Below, piece by piece: positions 35,781 through 44,935 of a DNA stretch of 64,000 nt (positions are counted from its first letter, which is position 1; each line of letters opens with the position of its first letter). Source of the stretch: Karalla daura. Its lineage: Eukaryota; Chordata; Actinopteri; Chaetodontiformes; Leiognathidae. The notes beneath the pieces are model-generated. The model worked only from the letters and a program-made list of their open reading frames with translations. It did no database searches and was not told where the DNA came from. Made by a program: the position numbers and the translations under genes. Location: positions 18,648,419 to 18,712,418 of the forward strand of contig CM055198.1 in NCBI GenBank assembly GCA_029224185.1. The letters run 5' to 3'.

Positions 35781-35900
35781 ATGGCTAGAATGTATGGACA
35801 GTGATAATGCCGCCTCACACACGAGACCTGGATGGGAAATTCCCCACCAGAAGCTAACTGCGATAACAAGGCATCCCTCAACTCTTTACATAATCCATGA
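35781..35900 (+). promoter_or_regulatory. socs9: Three upstream ORFs in the SOCS leader
   Basis: uORF1 35781-35804 (MARMYGQ), uORF2 35807-35857 (16 codons), and uORF3 35832-35900 (22 codons) whose TGA overlaps the main ATG at 35897 as ATGA. Such a layout predicts low basal translation and possible reinitiation. Confidence 0.7.
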
Positions 35901-37585
35901 TGTCATTACCAAAGGAGTCCGGGGGGAATCGGGGGAAGGACCGGGAGAGGGGGGCCCGTCCTAAGGTGAGGCAGAGCCGATCAGAGGAGAGACGAGATGC
36001 AGGGAGTGGACGGAAAGGAGGGAAGGGGAAGAAGAAAGGCCTCGCCTCGCATGAACCGGCTGTGGAGCGGCCCGTTAGTGATGGTTTCGAGTACGGTGAG
36101 CTTCTGGCCGACCCGGAGTCCAGGGACCCATCTTCCCCGCCCTCTCTGAGGGACAGCTGGAGGTGGCAGGGGTTCGAAGTGGCTGCATCCTTCCTGGGAC
36201 AGGAGCGGGTCACTGCCAGACCAGGCTCTGCCACAGATCTACCTGCAGTCGGCGAAGTCGAGAGCAAAGGATCGAGCAGCAGTCGCACTTTCAGGCAGAA
36301 AATCCAAGATGCAATGGGACAGTGTTTCCCAATTAAGACGCACACTGCTGCTGCTGCTGCCGGTGCTGGAGCTGGAGCTGCAGCAGCAGCTGCAGCAACA
36401 CCAGCTTCAACACCACCACAGGCGCTCTCATCAACAACCGCCTGTGCGTCCTCGAGGCGCAAGATCCATCTGAGTGAGCTGATGCTGGATGACTGCCCCT
36501 TCCCCGTAGGATCAGAGCTGGCACAGAAGTGGTATCTCATCAAGCAACACACGGCCCCCATTACCCAGCCGCCCGTGCTGGACGCGGCGGTGGTCTGCAG
36601 CGCTCCCACGTCGGCCATGGCCGCCGCCGTGGAGGACGTGGACGACAGGCTGCGGGAGCGCAGGCGCATCAGCATCGAGCAAGGCGTCGAGCCGCCGCCC
36701 AATGCAGAGATCCACACGTTTGAGGTGACGGCCCAGATTAACCCTCTGTACAAGCACGGCCCCAAGCTGGCTCACGGCATGAACGAGTTAACCGGGCCTG
36801 ACAGGGCCTCGGCTCATCAGCAGCAGCAGCTGCTCCTCCAGAGACAGCAGCAGCACCAGCTCCTCCTGCAGAGCTGTTTGGACACTCTGGACGAGGTGGT
36901 GGCCTCGGCCTCGGCCTCCGTCCACACCTGTGACTCGGCCTCCGACCCTCTGGTTGACCCAGAGGTGACAGCGAGCAGCAGCATGGCCCCGAGGGCAGCG
37001 CTCGCGCAGACTGAGCAGCACAAGTCCCACGACAGCTACCGCATCCACACTCAGATCGATTACATCCACTGCCTGGTCCCGGACCTGCTGCAGATCACCA
37101 ACCTGCCCTGTTACTGGGGAGTCATGGACCGCTACGAGGCAGAGACCCTGCTGGAGGGCAAGCCCGAGGGCACCTTCCTCCTGCGAGACTCTGCCCAGGA
37201 AGAATACCTCTTCTCCGTCAGCTTCCGCCGCTACGGCCGCTCGCTGCACGCACGCATTGAACAGTGGAACCACAACTTCAGCTTCGACGTGCACGACCCC
37301 AGCGTCTTCCACGCGCCCACCGTCACCGGCCTGCTGGAGCACTACAAGGACCCCAACTCGTGCATGTTCTTCGAGCCCCTGCTGTCCAACCCCATCCACC
37401 GCACGCAGCCTTTCACCCTGCAGCACATCTGCAGAGCGGCCATCAGCAGCTGCACCACCTATGACGGCATTAACATGCTTCCCATTCCAAACGCTTTGAA
37501 AAAGCACCTGAAAGAGTATCACTACAAGCAGCGAGTACGTGTACGGAGAATGGACACGTGGGAACAACAAAACATTATTGACTAG
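35897..37585 (+). CDS. socs9: Suppressor of cytokine signaling, SOCS4/5/9 subfamily
   Basis: Substrate receptor of a Cullin5-ElonginB/C ubiquitin ligase that dampens cytokine/growth-factor receptor signaling. One uninterrupted coding exon, 562 aa. Order: basic/Ser N-terminal extension (RQSRSEERRD); SRTFRQKIQDAMGQCFPIK; poly-Ala tract (about residues 150-170); the SOCS4/5-specific block RKIHLSELMLDDCPFP, LAQKWYLIKQHTAPI; LRERRRISIEQGVEPPPNAE; a Gln/Leu-rich insert (HQQQQLLLQRQQQHQLLLQ); SH2 domain from CYWGVMDRYEAE (residue 405) with phosphotyrosine Arg430 in FLLRDS; SOCS box about 502-548 with BC box TLQHICRAAI and Cul5 box LPIP. C-terminus WEQQNIID. All catalytic-scaffold motifs intact. N-terminal GQCFPIK and the ERRRISIEQGVEPPPNA block mix SOCS4-like and SOCS5-like features. 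The name socs9 is chosen from synteny with gmfg/samd4b; socs4 is the alternative. Confidence 0.9.
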   Translation: MMSLPKESGGNRGKDRERGARPKVRQSRSEERRDAGSGRKGGKGKKKGLASHEPAVERPVSDGFEYGELLADPESRDPSSPPSLRDSWRWQGFEVAASFLGQERVTARPGSATDLPAVGEVESKGSSSSRTFRQKIQDAMGQCFPIKTHTAAAAAGAGAGAAAAAAATPASTPPQALSSTTACASSRRKIHLSELMLDDCPFPVGSELAQKWYLIKQHTAPITQPPVLDAAVVCSAPTSAMAAAVEDVDDRLRERRRISIEQGVEPPPNAEIHTFEVTAQINPLYKHGPKLAHGMNELTGPDRASAHQQQQLLLQRQQQHQLLLQSCLDTLDEVVASASASVHTCDSASDPLVDPEVTASSSMAPRAALAQTEQHKSHDSYRIHTQIDYIHCLVPDLLQITNLPCYWGVMDRYEAETLLEGKPEGTFLLRDSAQEEYLFSVSFRRYGRSLHARIEQWNHNFSFDVHDPSVFHAPTVTGLLEHYKDPNSCMFFEPLLSNPIHRTQPFTLQHICRAAISSCTTYDGINMLPIPNALKKHLKEYHYKQRVRVRRMDTWEQQNIID

Positions 37586-37670
37586 AAAGATGCTACTAGA
37601 TGCGTATTTAACACTCCCTCCCTGAACTGAACACTTGATCTGGCTGTATTAACCCTCACTCACACTGTAC

Positions 37671-37685
37671 TTATTTATTTTATTT
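37671..37685 (+). promoter_or_regulatory. socs9: AU-rich element in SOCS 3'UTR
   Basis: TTATTTATTTTATTT, overlapping ATTTA-type pentamers 86 bases after the stop, typical of rapidly decaying cytokine-response mRNAs. Confidence 0.6.
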
Positions 37686-37773
37686 CTTCTGCTGTACATG
37701 TCTAAACCATTGTACTTCCACTACACTGACGAGACAACATGTAATCTGAACACTCAAAGTTCTTTATGCTCAA

Positions 37774-37779
37774 ATTAAA
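37774..37779 (+). terminator. socs9: SOCS poly(A) signal (ATTAAA variant)
   Basis: ATTAAA 189 bases after the stop, followed by a GTGTGGTCGTTCTTG stretch. No AATAAA nearby. Confidence 0.6.
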
Positions 37780-37871
37780 CAAACTTATTTCGAAGTGTGG
37801 TCGTTCTTGAGCTCTGCCCTCGCACATCGACTGTGTTTTCAAGTGTGACTAAATCAGCTTAATTATCTGAC

Positions 37872-37886
37872 GGGGGGGGGGGGGGG
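37872..37886. repeat. G15 homopolymer
   Basis: Fifteen consecutive G flanked by GAC and CGGCGCC, about 90 bases beyond the SOCS poly(A) signal. Confidence 0.95.
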
Positions 37887-37889
37887 CGG

Positions 37890-38880
37890 CGCCCTGGTGT
37901 GTATCAAGATGATTATAATAGCGTTGTTCATCAGTCACGTGCTGTGAAGGTGGAACACATAACTGACGAGGTTTGCTGCTCGTTACAGTGGTGTGGATGT
38001 GCGGCACGTCCGCTGGATTCATTAGTACCTCTCACAATGAGCCCAGCACTGATTATAAGGAATGAGAGATGGATGCGTGCGCTGTCTGTTCTTGTTAAGA
38101 GGGAAGTTTGATATTTTTCACGCGTCGAAATCCTGATTACATGCTTCCATTGCTTCTAATGGCAGCCAAAGATGGAAAGAGTCATGTCGCGCGGCCGGCG
38201 GCACGCGAATGTCACACTCAGATGCCACGTTCACGCTCAGCTGCTTTGTTTTCAGCCAGCGTAGAACACACTCGCCTTCCTCCTATGAGATTAACACCCG
38301 TGCAGCTAGTGCCAACGGTCTTCATTAGTTTTGAAGTGAAGGATCAAATGTGGCCTTCACAAACTTGTCAGCAGCAGGTGAGGCAGCTGTATCATCAGAA
38401 TTCACATAATGAAGCTCACTGGAGCTTGTTTTGCATGCGTTGTCGTCTGCGCTTCCCTTATTTTCTGTCCTCTGGTAACTTATTTTAGCGTGAAGGCTCG
38501 TACCCGCAAAGAGAAACCTCATCTTGTTGCTGCGCTCAGTGCCGCGCACGCTTTCAAGAGGCCTGGGTGTCTCCATACTAATCTTCCATTCCAGCGGTTC
38601 AATGACAAAATTACCACAGCGAATTAGCACTGATGAATCTTAATCAACACAAAGAATGAAGGGAGGAGGGAAGTGGGAGGTAGGAGATCCTCCCTGAAAA
38701 GCTCTCCAAATGGAGTCAATCCTATGCTAAAAAATAGAGGTTTTATTAGAATACTTAAAGCATTTACTCATTTGTGATATGGGAGGTCTTGCATTTCACT
38801 GTGTCAGTAGGGAAACTTTGAGGCAGTAGCTGTAACATTGTGAGTACGGGGATAGTCTGCATTTCTTTTTATCCATTCTT
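37890..38880. other. Intergenic, no gene seen
   Basis: Short ORFs only, no splice-supported exon. A CpG-containing patch (GCGCGGCCGGCGGCACGCGA, 38189-38208) stands out from its AT-rich surroundings. Confidence 0.6.
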
Positions 38881-38922
38881 GTACCCTCTTTGTACCTTAA
38901 TGGTGACTTGGTTTGTTGGAAC

Positions 38923-38956
<34 letters not shown>

Positions 38957-39085
38957 CACACACACCATTTACTTTCACACTCACACCTAGAGGTAATTCA
39001 CAGCCTCCAGTCGACCTAAACATGCATATTTTTGGACTGTGGAGGAGTCACATTAGTAGCTCCTTGCAGTGAAGGAACAGCACTA
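38880..39085 (-). mobile_element. Degenerate teleost interspersed repeat
   Basis: TTCACACTCACACCTAGAGG, then CGACCTAAACATGCATATTT and TTGGACTGTGGAGGAG follow the order of the reverse complement of the same family as at 21.0 kb. The CA tract probably expanded inside its CACACTCACAC part. Confidence 0.65.
38923..38965. repeat. (CA)n microsatellite
   Basis: CA dinucleotides with one CG interruption, embedded in a decayed interspersed repeat (38880-39085). Confidence 0.95.
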
Positions 39086-39089
39086 TCTA

Positions 39090-42000
39090 CCTTCATGCAG
39101 CGTCGCAATTTCTCTAAATTTCAGACTGAAACATTCAGAGTAGACCATTTCTCAGCAATGTTAATGGCACCCTTGTACTAGAACACTCAGTCTCTTAAAT
39201 GACAGAGAAGAGACATATGCATGTTTGTGCAAACAGACTGAGTGAATATGAAAAGAACGTTGAAAGCATTTCACGCAGCGTAAGATTTTCATTTACGTGA
39301 TTATCCAGGCCCTAATTAAAGATTAATTGTGAAATTTACCTATGTGCCGGAGTCATTTAGTGCAGTGTGCGAACAGCATTTGGTATTAATGAGAGCGTAC
39401 AAAGAGAGAGACCACACAGCTAATTGTTGTGTGCACTAAGTAATAATCACAAAAGACAACCATCCCAGTGTTAATGGGGGAGCATGGAGAATGGATCCCA
39501 GACCATCCCCTGAACTGCTGTGATGCTGTTTTCTCCTTGAGGTGGCCGATTTGATATGCAGGATGCAAATCGTCCATGACAACCACTCCTCCGCTAATGA
39601 AGCTGCTATAATTTGAAGAGCAGTTCTAAGGCTTGAGATGGTGCATTCAAAACGCAACGTCAGGGACCTTCGACCTTTGTATAAATCATTAAGTCACTGT
39701 AAAACCTCGACTATGAAATGAGATTTACTGTGTTGGAGGGCATTTGACCTGCTATGCCTACAGCAAGTGTGGGCTACGCCGAGAACCCTCTGTTCATGGC
39801 AGCTGCAGCCTCGTTTGACAGATCAAGGCTTTGTATTCCCCAGCACACGCCATGCTCTGCAATCTGGCGTCTTTGCTAGAAAGGGTCCTGCTATAATGAC
39901 ACCCGGCGAGTCTGAGCCACAAAGCGAAGCTCTCGACGTTTTTGTAGGATGTGTCGTTAGCAGTCACTTTCTAAAAATAATATAATAGGCACCTGTAGTT
40001 CAAATGAAGGTGTTATTTGCTGCTAATTACTGGTTAAACTGGTACACCTCTGAGCTGTGATTTCAGATCTGTTGTGAGGACAGCCGAGAGTAGATCAGTA
40101 GACTGCTGAGCGTGCTAAAGTGTGACATCTGTTCACAGGCAAGGACTCAACATCTGTATGTAAGCATCGTCAAATCTGCCCCCAAAACAGTTGAGGTGTT
40201 GCTGAGTGAAGCAGAATTGTTTCTTTGAGGTTTTTGTTACATAAATACACATAGATAGATAGACAGACAGACACAGATGGAGATAGACAGATAGATAGAT
40301 AGATGCCATGTAAATCAGACAGCTATTATACAGTGTAATGACATGTGTCTGGAAGGATCTTCCACAGTTGTCAGTGAATTTTGGATATTCATCTGTGTTT
40401 AAATAGATTAGCCTAACCAACATGTCAACCTCAGCTGTCACATTTTGTCTCATTCCTCCTCTCCTACAGCTGCCGCAAAATGGCATCCCCAACCGATTAT
40501 AAAACAAAGTGTTGTTTATTATGTGTACACTTACATAGCCAATAAATGCGCCTTTTGGATATTTATTTCTTTATCTACCTAAACAAAACGACACGGGTTA
40601 ATTCCAAACGTGTGTTGCAGTGTATCTGTCAATGGGAAGTGCTGTGTTACAGCAGGCACAGCAGGTGGCTGTAAAGAGCTTCAGTGTGTGTGTCACAGCG
40701 GCTGCTCGCAGGCCTGTGTGTGCTCTGTGTGTGGCGTGTGCCGAGATGCTGGGATGGAGTGTGGCTGCTGCAGCTGGCTGCACCGTGGCGCTCATCATTC
40801 AGGTATTACAGGTCCTGGGGGAAAAAGAGGACTCTTCTTTGCTTGGATCATCAGGCCCAGGGGGGACAGCGAGCTAAAGCAAAGGAGAAAGCTGATTGGC
40901 TACACATACTTACCGTGTTTGTGCCTGTTTGGACCTCTTTCTTCCCTTGCTTCCATTGAGGGAAGAGATTTTCCTCTGAGCCTAATCTCTACAGTTGAGC
41001 ACCATGGGGGTGGAGAACAAGCTTGGGATGTTTATAACACCTGGGGACAATTACTTTAGCAAATAATCAGCTGGTCATAATCTAGCAAATGCCCTAAAAG
41101 GGGTTGGCTCTTTTAGCTCCGAGCGTGGGGATGTTCTACGCAGACCCATATAGAGAGATGCAGAATGTATCTGTATCTAGGCCATTAATTCAGGGGAGGG
41201 CGTATCAAACTGATTTCAAATTCTTGCAAGATGCGTACAGCCAGACGTGATCCTTCTCTCATCCACCCAGAGAGGAGGAATACATTTCTGTGACAGAGGA
41301 AACACTGCAGCTGAGAGTTATTTTTGGTCAGCAAATGAATCCAGCTGCATTTCAACCTTGAACATGAATCGAAACATTGTAGCCGATTCTGACGCGCACA
41401 CCTTTTCAAATGGGGTGCTTCCTGTCAAAACCAAGTAAAGTAATTCCTGACTTATTAAAGTTTCAGTTCTTAAAAGTCTCTCGATTCCTCCCCGTAGGAG
41501 GTACATTGTCACATAGTGACATGCGTACGTTTGATGTCTGTTTCCCTGGAAGCAAGCCTTTGACAATACAATATTTCCCTCCCTGCTTGTTTAAAATCCA
41601 AGTGCACTCCCGTTCTCTCCGGCTTGCAGGAACTCACTCAGGTCTTTGCTTCAGAAAAACATCAGTATTCTAATTTGGAGCCGCTCATGTTCTTCCCGCG
41701 CAATCTCTCGCTTCCTCTGTTTTTCACTCTCCCCTGCACTGACAGGTTGTTGATGGAATAATGGGGGTGTTGGGCATTCTACAACCAAGCCAATGGATAC
41801 AAGACAGATTGGTGGGATTGCAGTGTAAATGACACACAACAGCCATATCTTAGGCTTGAGCCCACAAAGTCATTAACTAACAGCCTGGAAATAATACAGG
41901 GATATACTATGGACAGCTCACGGTGTTAGGTTGTATATGGAGCCTTGCGTATTAAGTTATCACGTAGGCAGTAATTTGACATGAAATTGTTGTAACGTGT

Positions 42001-42940
42001 CTCATAATGTGTTTGTACAAACAGGGCTGTAATGGAGCTGTGGATAACACAGATGTAATCATAGATAACCATTGTTTGTTTTGGGAAGAATTGTTAATTG
42101 GAAGAAGCCTGTGCAGTGACAGTTAAATAGGGCCATGCATCATTGATAAAAGGTAGGGCAAAATGTATAATAGCATAAATGATAAATTCAATTGCGTATC
42201 TCCTGCTCGCTGTGACTAATTATGCTGTTGCAGAGCTTTTACATTGACCAGTGTGATACAATGAAAGAGCACAAATGAGAAAGTGTGCACGAGTGTGTGG
42301 ACCTTGCCAGCTACTTACTAAGACTCATTCCTCACAATTGGCACCTTTAGGACCCAGTGATATTTTCAGGCGTACATTTCTCCCATGCTTTTAACACTGT
42401 GTTACAGGGTGGACACATTTAATTTGCTGAGAACCATGTTGGTGGAGCACAGCACTTTAAATCATGTGGACTAGTTGTGCAAATGACACAAACTACATTT
42501 TTTACCATTTGTTATAACACTCATCTTTCACAGCATGTGCTTCACTAATGTGACTGTGTTATGTGTTCTTTGATAACCTTGTTGAAATATGTTGCCTGTA
42601 AGTCCACAACAGCAAATATGTGATACATTATTAGTCTGTCTTTATTTTCACATCCACATTATCATCTATCTAATTGGTTACATCCCAGTGGTTGAGACAA
42701 GAATAACAACAAGACACAGCGACAGGGTTGAACAGAAAAGTCTAAATTTGCATAGATTCATTAGCACTCATTCTTGGGAATGAGTAATAACAACAATTTT
42801 GCTGTCAGAGATGTTTAACTAACCACAGGGTATATTTCACAGACATCACGCTGAATTGTCATGGAAGGAAAGAGCACAGGTGTCAATAATAACAACAGTG
42901 ATGAAATGTCCCGTCACAGCACGATAATGCCCCAAACTGA
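39090..42940. other. Intergenic, no gene seen
   Basis: AT-rich DNA apart from a GC-richer patch at 40610-40830. A GATA/GACA repeat lies at 40251-40305. No splice-supported coding sequence recognised. Confidence 0.55.
40251..40305. repeat. (GATA)n/(GACA)n repeat
   Basis: Tetranucleotide ATAG/ACAG units, imperfect. Confidence 0.95.
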
Positions 42941-42942
42941 TT

Positions 42943-43110
42943 ACCGTATTTTCAGGACAATAAATCCCGCTCTTTGTTTGTAGGCTGATTGTATGACCTA
43001 AATTTCGAAGCAACTTGGATATCAAAAAGAGAGGCTATGACCACAAGAGGGCACCGTCCACACTGGTGCCAATCACACGACTGACACCCCCCCACACACC
43101 CTCAGCCGCC
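42943..43110. mobile_element. Possible remnant of a CCGTATTTTC-type fish MITE
   Basis: ACCGTATTTTCAGGACAATA resembles the terminal sequence of a common fish MITE (CCGTATTTTCCGGACTATAA). The rest is too diverged to align by eye. It contains a CTCF-like CCACAAGAGGGCACC at 43041-43055. Confidence 0.35.
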
Positions 43111-44638
43111 ATTTTGAATGGCTACCGGTCATGTCAACAAACCATGTGCAGCGGAGACTTCTTGATTTTAACAGATAAAAAGGGAGTGGATATAGAGAAA
43201 AACTGAGCAGAGATGTATACTATAAACGATATTTATCCTTAAGTGAAAACAGTTGGAGCTCTGACAAAGAACTGGTGCCTTCGACTTCTTCCACGGACAT
43301 AACAAGCTAGCTGGTTTATGTTGTAAGTGCTTATAGTTTTGTGTAATTTATAATTAGTGTTCCTAAATTAGGTTTAAATTCCCCTAGTGCCATCTGGCCA
43401 TTCGTTGAAGTTAAATGCGACTTGATATTGTCTACCAAAAAGTGTTATTTTAATATATAGTTATAGTAATATAAATAGTTAGTCCTTTTTACCACATGGT
43501 TGTCTTTCATGCATTTTTGATCACTAAACGTCACAGTTCAGCCTGCAGTGTTGGGATAGTTTGGTCAAAATGTGATGATAAATGAAATAAATAAATGAAA
43601 CGGTGACGACAGACACATCGGCCCCATGCTAGGTAGCACTGCTCCTGTGCAGTGTGCTCTGCATTAATCCATCACAGCCTGGTGCAGGCAGGTGTCCGCG
43701 GCCTGCTGCTCTCTTGGCTTTCACACGGTCTGACTTTGCTGGTGGAAGCAGAAGTTTGAGAGATTTGTGTGTTTGTGTGTGTGTGTGTGTGCGCGCGCCT
43801 CTCATATAATCACTGTTTTCCACTGATGACTGCAGTGGAGGCACAGCTGTGGATGTGTTATGATGGATTTAAGAATTCTGCATTTCTTGAAATGCAGAAT
43901 AGATGAAGAACGGATTAATACTACAACTCCTTATGATAAGGTTAAGATTGAATGGTGTCTGGACGTGTGTGTGTGTCTGTGATGGACTGAGGACCTGCCC
44001 AGAGTTTTTTTGTACACAGCTCAACACCTGTTTGTGCCTACAGCATCAACTGTGGATCCCTGTGGAGCAGGACCGAGCCGCTTCCTCCCTGGTTTGAGTG
44101 ACAGTTGCAAAGTTTGCTCTTCCCCAAGGTGCAATGCTCTGGACTGTCAGATGAACACCTCCACTTTCATAGCCGTGCACCCGAGAACAACGCGAGAAGA
44201 CGACACTAATACCTCCCTGTGCTGCACTACACATAATGGAGAGTTCATATAATGAGACACTGATGAAGATGTGTAATGTGACGAGATGAAGGTGCAGGCT
44301 TTTCGGATCCCCCTGCCAGTCATAAACAAGGTCTTTTAATGTAAGTAATGTATGTATGAAAGTCTTTTTCCTGCTGGCATTTCAGCAGTGAATATTGGCT
44401 TTTATTTCTTCCCTTGTCTGCGTGTTTGCTCGGCAACATATTTGTGATTATCTATGTGCTTAGAATACAAAATGTGACAAATTTACATCGATGGGCATCA
44501 GAATACAGTTGCATTGTTGAAATTAATGGATTTCTTGAAGGGATTATTCTATTTGTATTAAATAATTCTGCTCAAAACAACATCTTGACCGCGGTAGTGA
44601 ACCAAGATATAGCAAATAACTGAAAATCACAAATACTA
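43110..44638. other. Intergenic, no gene seen
   Basis: Includes a GT/GC microsatellite at 43766-43798. ORFs here lack recognisable domains. Confidence 0.55.
43766..43798. repeat. (GT)n(GC)n microsatellite
   Basis: GT units ending in GCGCGCGC, a potential Z-DNA-forming tract. Confidence 0.95.
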
Positions 44639-44935
44639 ATCCATCCATCCATCCATCCATCCATTCATTATTTTACATTGTTTTGTTGCCAGTGGTATCT
44701 CAGGAGTTGCCTAATGCCTAGTTCAGTAGGCTGAAGATAGAGAATATAATTTAGGTCATACTCACTATTCACTCACTCACACCTATGGGAAATTTACAGT
44801 CTTAAATCAGGTCACAATGCTCAGAAGGTCCTCCACATGAAGAACCTCTAAACTCCAGAAGCCCCCCCGCAATTGGGCTATGAACCCAGAACCTTCTTGC
44901 TCTGAGGAAACAGAGAGTGTCACCTTGTCATATCA
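44638..44935 (-). mobile_element. Degenerate teleost interspersed repeat with (ATCC)n tail
   Basis: CCATCCATCCATCCATCCAT repeat, then CACTCACTCACACCTATGGG, AATTTACAGTCTTAAATCAG, GGCTATGAACCCAGAACCTT and CTTGCTCTGAGGAAACAGAG. This is the standard order for the reverse complement of the family seen at 21.0 kb, with an internal deletion. Confidence 0.75.

Noticed and set aside
36512..37570. Minus-strand ORFs of up to about 290 codons opposite the SOCS exon
   Set aside because: Antisense shadows of a conserved, GC-rich coding exon; no recognisable motif.
40620..40877. GC-richer ORF after a TGTTGCAG acceptor with donor ATTCAG|GTATTA
   Set aside because: Low-complexity Ala/Val/Cys peptide, no partner exon or known domain; likely chance.
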